Shown here: piece after piece, positions 8,567 to 18,270 of the stretch
Layout: each line of letters begins with the position of its first letter
How positions within the stretch are numbered: position 1 is the stretch's first letter
Source of the DNA: JACVRW01 sp963812415
GTDB lineage: Bacteria; Actinomycetota; Thermoleophilia; Solirubrobacterales; Thermoleophilaceae
Length of the DNA stretch: 64,000 nt
NCBI GenBank assembly: GCA_963812415.1
Contig: CAWEVH010000031.1
Coordinates: 1 to 64,000, forward strand
Direction: 5' to 3'
Program-made: the position numbers and the translations under genes
The notes under the pieces: generated by a model
Seen by the model: only the letters and a program-made list of their open reading frames with translations
Told to the model about the DNA's origin: nothing
Databases searched by the model: none

Positions 8567-10449
8567 ATGTGCGGCATCTGCGGGCTCGTGTCGCGCGAGC
8601 CAGGCGACCTGCGCACGACGGTCGAAGCGCAGCTCGACGGCGCTCGACCACCGCGGCCCGATGCGCGCGGCAGCTTCACCGCGGACTAGCGCCGTAATCA
8701 GCCAGAACCGCCTGGCGATCATCGACCTCGAGACCGGCGACCCGCCGATCACGAACGAGGACGGCAGCGTTGCCGTCGTGCTCAACGGGGAGATCTACAA
8801 CTTCCGCGAGCTTCGGCGAGCGCTCGAACGGGACGGACACGTCATGCGGTCGCGTGGCGACACCGAGGTGATAGCCCACCTCGCCGAGACGCTCTCGCCG
8901 GTCGAGCTCGCGCGCGAACTCGACGGCATGTTCACCATCGCGGTCTGGGACGAACGCCGGGGCCGGCTGATCCTCGGGCGCGACCGGGTCGGGAAGAAGC
9001 CTCTGTACTACTGGGCCGGCGGCGGTGGCCTGGTCTTCGCCAGCGAGCTCAAGGCCGTTCTCGCGGACCCGCAGGTCCCGCGGGAGCTCGACCCGGGAGC
9101 TATCCCCGCCTATCTCACCTTCGGGTACGTTCCGACTCCGCGGACGTTCTTCAAGGGCGTGTCGAGTCTGCCCCCGGGCCACGTGATGACCTTCGAGCCG
9201 GGGGGCGAGCCGCGCATCGAGCGCTACTGGGACCCCCCTCTCGTCCTCAAGGGATCGTCAGAACGTCTGGACATCGGCCTGGACGAGGCGGCGGCCGAGG
9301 TGCGGCGACTCCTCGAGGAGGCGGTGGATCGCCGGCTCGTCGTCCGACGTGCCGCTCGGCGCATTCCTCAGCGGAGGCATCGACTCGAGTGCGATCGTCG
9401 GCCTGATGGCCGGATTGATCGACCGGCCGGTGCAGACCTTCACGATCGGCTTCGACGACAGGGACGGCTACGACGAGCGTCCGTACGCACGCCTCGTGGC
9501 GCAGCGTCACCGGACAGATCACCACGAGGAGGTCGTGCATCCCAACGCCGTGGATCTGGTCGAGGGCCTCGTGTGGCATCACGACCAGCCGTTCGGCGAC
9601 TCGAGCGCGATCCCGACCTACCTCCTCAGCGAGGTCACCCGGAAAAACGTGACCGTGGCGCTCTCCGGAGACGGCGGCGACGAGCTCTTCGCCGGCTACG
9701 AGCGCTTCGCTGCCGGGCTGGCCGCGCGGGGCTACTCCTCCCTCCCGCGACCACTCCAGCGTGTGACCGCCGGCGTCGTCGGAATAGTCCCCGCAGGTGC
9801 CCTGGGTGGCCGGGCGGCGAGCCTGCAGCGCTTCGCCCGCGTCGCCGAGCTGGGATTGCCCGACGCCTACCGCCAGTGGATCAGCTTCATCCAGCAGGAG
9901 GACCGGGACTCGCTCCTCAACGGTAGGCGTGATGACTGGGCACTCGAGGACTACCGCGCGATCTGGACGAACTCGGCCGGCGCACCCGCACTTGATCGCC
10001 TCCTCGACCTCAACCTGCGGACCTACCTTCTCGACGACCTCCTCGTGAAGGCCGACCGGATGAGCATGGCCCACGGCCTCGAGGTGCGCTCGCCCTTCCT
10101 CGACACGAAGCTGCTGGAGTACACCGTGCGACTGCCGCCGTCGCTGAAGGCCCGCGGGCTATCGCTGAAGCGAGTGCTGAAGGCGGCCGTCCGTGACCTT
10201 GTGCCGGCCGAGATCCTCGACCGGCCGAAGAAGGGCTTCGGCGTGCCGCTCGACCGCTGGTTCCGCGAGGACCTCGCGAGCTTTGTGGACGGGACGCTCG
10301 GTGCCAGCGACGCACGCGTGAAGCGGCATCTTGAAGCCGAGAGCGTCGATCGGCTGCTGTCGGAGCATCGGCAACGCGATCGAAACCACGGCCACGCGCT
10401 TTGGACGCTGCTGACGCTCGAGGTGTTCCTACGGCGGCAGGACTGGTGA
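8567..10449 (+). CDS. asnB: Asparagine synthase (glutamine-hydrolysing), frame broken
   Basis: The N-terminus MCGICGLVSREPGD carries the catalytic Cys2 of the class II glutamine amidotransferase domain. QNRLAIIDLETGDPPITNED, VLNGEIYNFRELR and SRGDTEVIAHL follow. The synthase domain has the ATP P-loop FLSGGIDSSAIVGL, TVALSGDGGDELFAGYERF and RSPFLDTKLLEY. Small indels cluster around 8636-8690 (the DALDHRGPDA region) and one lies near 9340. The full length of about 627 residues is normal. The enzyme forms asparagine, or an amide on a related acid, using Gln and ATP. AsnB homologues are common in polysaccharide loci, where they may amidate uronic acids. The intact Cys2 argues for canonical amidotransferase chemistry rather than a lasso-peptide cyclase. 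Confidence 0.9.
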
Positions 10450-10455
10450 ACGAGC

Positions 10456-11383
10456 TCAGCCGCGCCGCACACTCGGTGGAGCGGGGCTCCCTCCCAATCG
10501 TCGGCGCAACCGCCGGAGGGGCATGGCCAGGAAGTAGGGCAGCGTCGACGGGTGCGTGAGCACGCTCGACGCTGCGTGCCGCGCGAACCGGCCATGCCTG
10601 TGCTCGACGAAGTACGAGCCGGCGATCATGCGATGGAGGTTTGCGTAGGCCCTTCGACGGAGCCGTTGCGTTGATTCGGGGCCGGTCTCGAACACCGCCC
10701 CGTATGCGCTCAGCATGTCCCGTTGAAATCGCTCAACATCCGCGCTCATGTTGTGCCCGTGAAGCCTGTAGGACACGAGCGGCTCGTCGAGGGTCTCAAG
10801 TGTTCCCCTGTCGACCAGGCGGTACGTGAGCGCCCAGTCGGCTGACGTCGATAGCGACTCGTCAAACCCGCCCACGGCGTCGAAGGCCTCCCGCCGGATG
10901 AGCAAGTTCGAACTCACCGACACGACCGATGCCCTGCAGAGCAGGAGCGCCTCGGCCGTGACATCGGGGTCAGGTCGAATCTCGCCCAGTACCACGCCGC
11001 GCTCGTCCACGATTTCGGTGGCACAGACCACCGCCTCCGCGCGGGGCGAGGTCTGCAGCCGGTCGAGCTGCTGGTCGAGCCGTGTAGGGAACCATCGATC
11101 GTCGGCGTCCAGGAAGGCAAGGAGCGCTCCCCGGGACTCTCGGGCCCCCCTGTTACGCGCCGCCGAGACGCCGCGGTTCTCCTGCTGGAGCAGCCGGACC
11201 GGGGCGTCGAATGCGCGCACGATCTCGGCGGTGCCGTCGGTTGAGCCGTCGTCCACGACGATGCACTCCGTCAACGGGCACGGTCTGGGCGAGCACGCTC
11301 TCGATGGCGTCGCCTACGAATCGCTCGGCGTTGTACGCCGGAATGACGGCGCTGACCGTCGGCCGGTCGCCGGGGCTCGTCAT
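10456..11383 (-). CDS. GT2 glycosyltransferase (frame broken near 11270)
   Basis: The start MTSPGDRPTVSAVIPAYNAE at 11383 and FVGDAIESVLAQTVPV are in one frame; CIVVDDGSTDGTAEIVRAF, RNRGARESRGALLAFLDADD (DxD site) and GGFDESLSTSADWALTYRL are in the next. One missing or extra base near 11270 joins them. About 309 residues in total. The C-terminus ends in a basic amphipathic stretch (PLRRLRRRLGG) typical of peripheral membrane GT2s. It is divergent from the next GT4 gene with only 21 bases between the two start codons, and ends 6 bases from the asnB stop. Donor unknown. Confidence 0.85.
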
Positions 11384-11404
11384 ACCCTCATTGTCCTCGC
11401 ATGC

Positions 11405-12622
11405 ATGGACACGCCGCTCCGCTCGCTCTACATCTGCTACCTCTCGCTCGAGGATCCGCTCGTGCACACCCAGGTGCTGGCGTACCTGTCCGGGCTCGTC
11501 GACGCCGGGCACACCGTGCACCTGCTCACCTACGACCCGCCGCTCGACGCTGCCCGCCGGCGACAGATCGACGACTCCATGCGGGAGTCCGGCATTGGCT
11601 GGCACAGCCTCCGCTACCACAAGCGTCCGTCGCTGCCGGCCACGGTCTACGACGCGCTCGCGGGTGCCGTCGTGGCCGCAAGGATCGTCCGGCGCCACGG
11701 CCTCACTGCCCTCCACGCACGCAACCACGTGCCGCTTGCCACAGCACTGATCGCGCGGCGCCTCACCGGCAGCCGTCTCATCTTCGACATTCGCGGGCTG
11801 ATGGCCGAGGAGTACGCCGACGCCGGCAGGTGGAAGGAGGGAGGGATTCCGTACCGGCTCACCCAAGCGGATGCAGCGCGCCGGCCTTCGCCAGGCGGAC
11901 GCCATCGTGACGCTCACTGAGGCCGTCCGCCCCCACCTCTTCGGCGCGGCGACCCGGCCGGGCACACATGTCATCCCCTGCTGCGCCGATGTCGAACAGA
12001 TCCAGTCACAGGCCGGCGAGCGCGACCGGGTGAGGACCGAGCTCGGGCTGGCCGAACGGCGCGTGATGGTCTACGTCGGGAAATTCAGCGGTTGGTACAT
12101 GGAGCGCGAGATGGTGGAGTTCTTCGCCGCGGCGAGGCGGACCGAGCCGCGGCTCGCGTTCCTCATCCTCACGCAGTCGGATCGGGGGCTGATCGCGGCT
12201 GAGTTCTCACGGGCCGGGGTCGACGCAGCGGGACTACGTCATCACACAGTCGCCGCCGGAGACGCGTCGGGAGCTACCTAGCGGCCGCCGACTTCGGCAT
12301 CTCCTTCATCAAGCGCTGCTTCTCGAAGATCTCGTCCTCTCCCACCAAGATCGGCGAGTACTTGGCCGCCGGGCTGCCGGTGGTGTCGAGCGCGGGCATC
12401 GGCGATGTGGATCGGCTGATCGGGGAGAACAACACCGGCGTGCTCGTCGACGACTTCGGCGCCCGCGGGTTCGAGCAGGCCGCCGCGGCTGTCCTGGCGC
12501 TGCTCGACGATCCTGGCGCACCGGAGCGCTGCCGGGACGTGGCCCGGCGCGAGCTGAGCCTGCGTGACGTCGGGATCCCGCGCTACGACCACCTCTACCG
12601 GGAGGTGGCCGCCCTCAGCTGA
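11405..12622 (+). CDS. GT4 glycosyltransferase (two frame breaks)
   Basis: The N-terminus SLYICYLSLEDPLVHTQVLA is a GT4 acceptor-side start. ALHARNHVPLATALIARRL and LIFDIRGLMAEEYADAG follow, then a frame change near 11865 into GLRQADAIVTLTEAVRPHLF and VMVYVGKFSGWYMEREMVEF. A second change near 12240 leads to ADFGISFIKRCFSKISSSPT, then KIGEYLAAGLPVV and NNTGVLVDDFG. The SPTKIGEYLAAGLPVV segment is the donor-site motif of one GT4 subgroup. About 405 residues in total. The ATG at 11405 is used because the family starts within five residues of it. The 3' end overlaps the convergent gene by 8 bases. Confidence 0.8.
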
Positions 12623-13687
12623 GCGCTGACCGAAACGCGGACACGATCCGGTCCGCATTGGCCTGCAGCGTGTAACGCTCGTGCGCGACCTCGGCAGACC
12701 TCGCCGCCCATCGCCGCGCGCAGGTCTGGATCACCCACGAGCCGCTCGAGCGCCTCGACCCACTCCCTCGGCGAGTCCGCGAGAAACCCGGTGCGCCCCT
12801 CCTCTACCACCTCGGGGTTCGAGCCGAGCGGCGTGCACACGGCCGGGATCCCGAGCGCCATGTACTGCACGAGCTTCATGAAGAACTTGCGCTTGTTCCA
12901 CTCGTTGAGCGGCACCGGGAGGAGCCCGACATCGAGCCGGCGCAGGTCTTCGACCTCGGTCTCGGCCCGCCATGGGAGCGCGACCGCCTCGACGCCGGGG
13001 AGGGGCTGGCCCTCGACGCCCACGAGCTGAACGCGCACGTCGTCGCGGCTGGCCAATGCGCGCACCGGCTCCGCGATCACCTGGAGGTTCCCGACGGTGG
13101 TGGCGCTGCCGGACCAACCGATGCAGACCTTGCCGTTTGCGACTGTGGTGCGCAGCGGGTCGGTACAGGTCGCCGTCGACCACACTCGGTATCTGCCAGA
13201 CGTTCGAGGTGTACGGCGCGAGGTACTCGCGGTGATGGCTCGAGTTCACGATCACCACGCTGCTCATCGCCGCGATCCGCCGCACCTTGCCGAAGAACTT
13301 GAGGTACGAGAGCCAGCCGCTCCACGGGCTGCGGTACGGCACGTAGAGTGGGTCGTCCAGCTGGTAGATGATCGGCTTCCTGCGTGCGGCGATCCGCTCG
13401 ACGAGCTCGGGTCCTACGAGCGTGGCCTCGCGGTAGACGAGGACCGCGTCGTAGTCGTCGATGATCTTCAGCGAGCGCAGCCGACGCCCGTAAGCACGGC
13501 CGAGCTCGATCGCCTTTCGCCCGTAGCCGCCGGGCTCGTAGATCACCTCCCGGAGCCGGTGCGTCTCGAACGACGAGTGATCCATGTGGATGCCCGCGGG
13601 CTCGAGCACCTTGTCCCAGAGCTCGATGCTCGACCGCTGTCCTGGCGAAACCCCGTACAGGTTCGGTGTGAGAGCGAGAACGCGCAC
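12615..13687 (-). CDS. GT4-type glycosyltransferase (two frame breaks)
   Basis: The N-terminus RVLALTPNLYGVSPGQRSSI with YQLDDPLYVPYRSPW and VVIVNSSHHREYLA is typical of a GT-B acceptor domain. A frame change near 13165 leads to VCIGWSGSATTVGNLQVIAE, RKFFMKLVQYMALGIPAVCT and GSNPEVVEEGRTGFLAD (donor domain). A last change near 12700 gives the natural tail ARSAEVAHERYTLQAN and a stop at 12615; the uncorrected frame gives an arginine-rich tail instead. About 357 residues. It probably adds a sugar to the growing lipid-linked unit. Confidence 0.8.
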
Positions 13688-13799
13688 TGGACCGGCACCA
13701 GGGTAGGACGGATTTCGCCCCGGGGCGGCGCAAAGGCCGGAATGGCCCTACCTTAAGGGAGACCGGTGGGGATGCCCGTGGCGCGGGCCGTATCGCAAC

Positions 13800-15087
13800 T
13801 TGACTCTGACTGACCAGGAACTCTTCGAGCTGCTCGGCACGCTCATCGTCGTGCTCGTCTCGGGCTACCTGCTCTTCGGACTCGTGCGGTTGCTGGAGCG
13901 CTCGCGCGAGGGATTCAAGATCGGGAAGCAGCTCGCGATCGGAGCGATTCTGCGGTTCCTAGCAGCCGCGGCCCTCGGTCAGCTATCGGTCGCAAACGAC
14001 CTACGCGGTGGCGACGAGCTCACCTTCCTGGCCCGCGCAGGCGACATCTCCAAGCTGCCGCTGGGAGGGCCGGAGTCGCTCGACGCGCTGATCTCGGAGC
14101 TGCACACCTTTCTCTTCTCGATCCATTATCGCCTGCTGGATGCCGCGCCTCCTGAGCTGATGTTGCGTGCGGAGATGATCCTCTTCTCCGTAGTGGGCGT
14201 GGCGCTCCTGAGCGCAGCGGTCTACGAGCTTGCCGGCCCGCGCCCGGCCGGCATTGCCGCGTGGGTACTTGCACTCGAGCCCGCCAACATCTTCTTCTCG
14301 AGCCTGCTGCACAAGGAACCGATCATGTACATGGCCGAGGGGCATGGTCGTATTCGGCGGCGCGGTGCTCTGGAAGCGCGGGAAGCTCACGGCGCTGATA
14401 CCCCTCGTCGCCGGCTGTCTCGTCGCCATCGCCACCCGACCGTATGTGGGCTGGTTCCTTACCGCCGCAGCCGCCGCCGTTGTCCTGCACGCATCGTTGA
14501 CTCGGCAGCGGGGAATCCGCTCGATTGCCCTTACCGCCGTGTGCGTCGTCGGAATCGGCGCCTTCATCCCTGTGGTCCTCGAAAAGTCGTCGGACGACAA
14601 CCTCAAAGAGCTGCAGCAGTCCCAGGAGGGGAACGCCGCCGACCAGGGAGCGAATCTTTCGCTCGAGAGAGTCGATTACTCCACCCGCGAACAGCTCATC
14701 CTCAACTTGCCCAAGCGCGTCCGTGATGTGATCTTCCGCCCCTATCTCTGGCAGACGGAGAACGCGAGTCAGCAACTGGGCGCGATCGGCACGCTCGTGG
14801 TACTCGCGTGTCTGGCGCTGCTGGCCGTGGCGGTCGCAGGAAACCGCCGCGCGATCATGCGAACGGCCGGGCCCCTGGTGTATCCGGCCGCGTTCATGCT
14901 GGTCGCCTACGCGATCAGCGCCGGCAATGCCGGTACGGCGTACCGCTACCGCACCCATCTCGTGGGTCTGGCGGTGTGCCTCGTAATCGTCCTGCTCGCC
15001 CACAGACGCCAGGAGCAGGAGGGCCCTGCGAGGGTGCCCGCACGTCCCGGCCTCGGCCCCGTCACCCCGACTAGGACGGCTTCATGA
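13800..15087 (+). CDS. Polytopic membrane protein, candidate polymerase or GT-C protein (frame broken near 14340)
   Basis: About 428 residues with roughly ten hydrophobic segments. It opens with a TM helix (LGTLIVVLVSGYLLFGLVRL), has an acidic loop GGDELTFLARAGDIS, and a motif ANIFFSSLLHKEPIMYMAEG that continues after a frame change as GMVVFGGAVLWKRGKL. The last TMs (LVVLACLALLAVAVA, VYPAAFMLVAYAISAG) end at 15087, overlapping the ATG of the kinase gene (ATGA), so the two are translationally coupled. I cannot name the family. Position directly before the Wzz-kinase and the membrane topology suggest a repeat-unit polymerase or a lipid-linked glycosyltransferase. The start appears to be TTG at 13800. 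Confidence 0.6.
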
Positions 15088-16687
15088 AAGCAAGCAGCAG
15101 CCCGCAAACCTCGACCTATACTGGACCCGTGGACTCGGACCAGCGCAGGGACACGGATCCTCGCGACTTCTTCCGTCTGCTCTGGAGGCGGAAGTGGATC
15201 ATTCTCCTGTGCGTCACGCTGATCCCCGTGGCGGTCTACGTCTACAGCGATCGGCTCACGAAGTCGTACCAGGCCAGCACGATCCTTCAGGTCCAGAACG
15301 TCGCGACCGACGCTGGGGGGTTCCTGGACGAGACCGTGTCGAGCGCGACCGCGAATACGGCCAAGATTGCCGCACTCGTGGGCACAAGTGGCGTTGCAGA
15401 TCAGGCGGCGCGGCTTCTCGGAGAGCCCGAGGGTTCGATTCGCGGTGCGATCAGCGCCCAAGACGACGACGAGACCGGGTTCATCACCGTGACCGCCACT
15501 GCCGGGAGCGGCGACCGGGCCGCCGAGATCGCCAACACCGTCGCCAGAGCCCTCAGGGTCACTCGCGAACGAGCGGGCGTCCGCAAGGTCGACTCTTCGA
15601 TTGCGAACGTTGAGAAGGAACTGGACCAGCTTCCGCCGGGCGAGGAGATTCAGCGCGATCAGCTCTCCGAGCGCCTCCAGGGCCTGCGGGCGCTGCGCGC
15701 GGCCCAGAGCGAGAACACCCAAGTGGTGGAGCCGGCGAGGGCACCGGCCGCCCCGATTTCGCCGAACCCTCGGCGCAACGCCATTCTCGCCTTTGTCGTC
15801 GCCTTGCTGACTGCCGCGGGCGCTGTGGCGCTCGCTGAGCGCTTGGACCGCCGCCTGCACGACTCTCGTGACGTCGAGCGGCTCACGGGGACACCTTTGC
15901 TCGCGCAGGTTCCGGCCAGCGCATTTCCCGGCGCCGCCCCGGATCCCCAGCTCCCGATCGTCTTCCAAACCTTGCGGGACGGCCTCACTTACTTCAACGT
16001 GGACCAGCGACTGGCCAGCCTCCTGGTGATCAGCCCGTTGAAGGGCGATGGCAAGACGAGTGTGGCGACGAACCTCGCAGTGGCGTTCGCGCGCGCCGGA
16101 AAGCAGGTGATCCTGGTAGACGCGGATCTGCGCAGTCCGCAGATCGCCACCCGCATGGGGACGCCACCGACCCCTGGCTTGAGTGAGGTCATCTCCGAGA
16201 GCAGCGAGATTCAGGATGCTCTTGTCGAGATCGAGCCGTTCGGCTCATATCTGCGCGTGTTGCCCGGCGGCTCCATCCCGCCGAACCCCTCGGAGATGCT
16301 CGGCTCCGCGCGTATGTCCACGATCCTGGCCGAGCTCTCGGAAATGTCCGACCTGGTGCTGATCGACACCCCACCCGTCCTCGTGGTCAGCGACGCCTTC
16401 CCCCTCTTCGACCAGGTCGCCGGCATCGTCGGCGTCTCGAGGCTGGAGCAGACGCCGCGGGAGGCGATAACTCGTGCGATCGAGGTGGCGTCGAGCGCCG
16501 GCGGACGCGTGTTGGGCATGGTCGCGACAGGCGCTCGGCCGGCGGCCGACGGCTACGGTATGGCTACGGCTACGGGGAGACCCCGCAGCCCGCGGCCGAC
16601 CCGCACTTCCTGGCGGCGAGCGGCGGCGGTCAGACCACCGGACAGCCCGTCACGCGCAAGGTCAGGCAGTTCTTCCGGTCCGGCTGA
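15084..16687 (+). CDS. Wzz-domain bacterial tyrosine autokinase (chain-length regulator)
   Basis: An N-terminal Wzz domain (residues 28-250) has TM1 at about 37-56 (KWIILLCVTLIPVAVYVY) and TM2 at about 231-252. A cytoplasmic BY-kinase domain follows: Walker A SPLKGDGKTSVATNLA (about 317-332), Walker A' ILVDADLRSP (343-352) and Walker B DLVLIDTPPVLVV. After residue about 490 the frame breaks in a GYG repeat; one missing T restores a YGYGYGYGE run and a tail that ends at 16687. A tyrosine-rich C-terminal cluster is the autophosphorylation site of this family. It would set polymer length with the Wzy proteins nearby. Single-polypeptide Wzz-kinase fusions are common in actinobacteria. Confidence 0.9.
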
Positions 16688-17138
16688 CTTGCGGGCGCTG
16701 CCAGAGGATCAGCGCGAGCAGGCCTGCCGGCAGCAGGACGGCGAGCGCGAGCAGGAAGGTGCGCGCGGCGGTGCCGGTGGGCTGCTCGGCCTCGGCGATC
16801 CGAGCCGCGAGTTCCTCGGAGGTCTCTCCGCCGCTGGTGCCGGGCGCGCCTGCGCGGTTCGCTGCGCCGTTCCGCCCGTTCGCCGGCTTGTCGCGCTTCC
16901 CCGGGCCTCCGCCTGGCGGCTCGATCCCCACACCGAAGGGGATGTTCGCCCCCTCCTGCTGGTCGGTCGTGCCCGCGCCCTCCGAGCGCCCCTCGACCAG
17001 GGGAATCGCATACTCCTTGCCCGCCGGACTCCCCGGGTCGTAGTTCACTCCGGGGTCGATCTGCGCGGACGCCGCGGAGGGGATCGCGAGGGCAGCCGCG
17101 GCGGTGGCGCACACGAGCGAGACTTTCCCTGGCGACAT
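16662..17138 (-). CDS. Secreted membrane-anchored protein of unknown function
   Basis: 158 residues: a signal peptide (LVCATAAAALAIPSAASA, cleavage after ASA), a Gly/Pro-rich extracytoplasmic linker, a short helical segment (ETSEELAARIAEAEQ), then one TM helix (ARTFLLALAVLLPAGLLALI) and a short basic cytoplasmic tail. The layout resembles a tethered wall or linker protein. It lacks LPXTG and Cys. The 3' end overlaps the end of the kinase gene by 26 bases. A similarly built protein lies at 33692-34288, also beside a polymerase gene. No enzymatic motif was found. Confidence 0.7.
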   Translation of the reverse strand: MSPGKVSLVCATAAAALAIPSAASAQIDPGVNYDPGSPAGKEYAIPLVEGRSEGAGTTDQQEGANIPFGVGIEPPGGGPGKRDKPANGRNGAANRAGAPGTSGGETSEELAARIAEAEQPTGTAARTFLLALAVLLPAGLLALILWQRPQVSRTGRTA

Positions 17139-17169
17139 GGTGTTTCAGGGTAGGGCTCAAGGACAGAAC

Positions 17170-18270
17170 ATGCCAATCGCTCGGACTCGCATCCCGCTCA
17201 TATTGATCGCACTGCTGGCGCTCGCGCTCCCCGCAGGCGCCGACGCATCGCAGACGCGAAAGAAGTCGATCTGGGGTCCGGCCGAGGTGAATGGCGTCTC
17301 GCAGTTCCCGATCTACAAGGACCTGGGTGTGGGCATCTGGCAGGACCGGATCAACTGGTCCGACGTCGCGCCCACCCGGCCCGCCAACCCGCGGAATCCC
17401 CGCGATCCCGCCTACCGCTGGCCCGCCGGGCTGGGCGACGCGATCGCGGAGGGCAGGCGCTTCGGCATCCGCACCGCGCTCGTCCTGACACAGGCCCCGG
17501 CGTGGGCGAGCGGTCACCGTGACCCCCGTTTCGTGCCCCGAAAGCCGAAGGACTTCGCGGACTTCGCCTACGCCGCGTCGGCTCGCTACCCGTCCGTCCG
17601 ACATTGGATGATCTGGAGCGAGCCCACCCGTCGCCAGAACTACAGGCCACTCATCAGCGAGAGGCGAGACCGTCCACTCACCCGGAGAATGAAGCGAGCG
17701 CCACGGCGGTACGCCCGGATTCTCGACGCGTCCTACTCGAGCCTCAAGGCGCGCTCGCGAAGGAACCTTGTGATCGGCGGGAACTCCTTCACGACCGGGC
17801 ACATCTCCCCACGCAACTGGATCCGAAACCTTCGCCTGCCGAACGGCAAGCCCCCGAGGCTCGACCTCTACGGCCACAATCCGTTCAGCGCGCGACGCCC
17901 GCTCCTCGACCGTCCCCCACTGGGGCACGGCTTGGCTGACTTCTCGGACCTCGACCTGCTGGCGCGCTGGGTCGATCGCTGGCTCGGCCGGCCGCGCGGC
18001 AAGCGCGGGATCAAGTTCTTCCTGTCCGAGTTCTTCTGGCCGACCGATCACGCCAACCACGAGTTCAACTTCTGGGTCACGCGCCGAACGGCCGCGAGCT
18101 GGCTGACGGACGCCCTGAGGGTCACGCGTCGCTGGCCGCGGATCTACACCCTCGGCTGGTACGCCCTCTACGACGACCCTCCGAACGAGGACGGTGACGA
18201 CGTGCATCGTGGCCTCCTCACCCACCGCGGTCGCAAGAAGCCGGCGTACTGGGCCTACAAGCGTGGCTGA
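17170..18270 (+). CDS. Secreted clan GH-A glycoside hydrolase-like protein
   Basis: 366 residues, intact. A signal peptide (IPLILIALLALALPAGADA) precedes a TIM-barrel pattern: GVGIWQDRINWSDVAP, RTALVLTQAPAWAS, the acid/base strand HWMIWSEPTRRQNY and the nucleophile strand FFLSEFFWPTDH. In clan A the acid/base lies in a W-N-E-P motif; here Asn is replaced by Ser (WSEP). It ends with TLGWYALYDDPP and KKPAYWAYK, the usual last barrel strand. The start is the ATG at 17170, just before the signal peptide. The next gene, a Wzy-type polymerase, begins 8 bases before this stop. Probably trims or remodels the exported polysaccharide. Confidence 0.75.
   Translation: MPIARTRIPLILIALLALALPAGADASQTRKKSIWGPAEVNGVSQFPIYKDLGVGIWQDRINWSDVAPTRPANPRNPRDPAYRWPAGLGDAIAEGRRFGIRTALVLTQAPAWASGHRDPRFVPRKPKDFADFAYAASARYPSVRHWMIWSEPTRRQNYRPLISERRDRPLTRRMKRAPRRYARILDASYSSLKARSRRNLVIGGNSFTTGHISPRNWIRNLRLPNGKPPRLDLYGHNPFSARRPLLDRPPLGHGLADFSDLDLLARWVDRWLGRPRGKRGIKFFLSEFFWPTDHANHEFNFWVTRRTAASWLTDALRVTRRWPRIYTLGWYALYDDPPNEDGDDVHRGLLTHRGRKKPAYWAYKRG

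Noticed and set aside
8567..10449. AsnB homologue as a lasso-peptide cyclase partner of the RRE gene
   Set aside because: It has the catalytic Cys2 and full glutaminase domain, lies 10 kb away among glycosyltransferases, and no lasso precursor or B2 protease was found.
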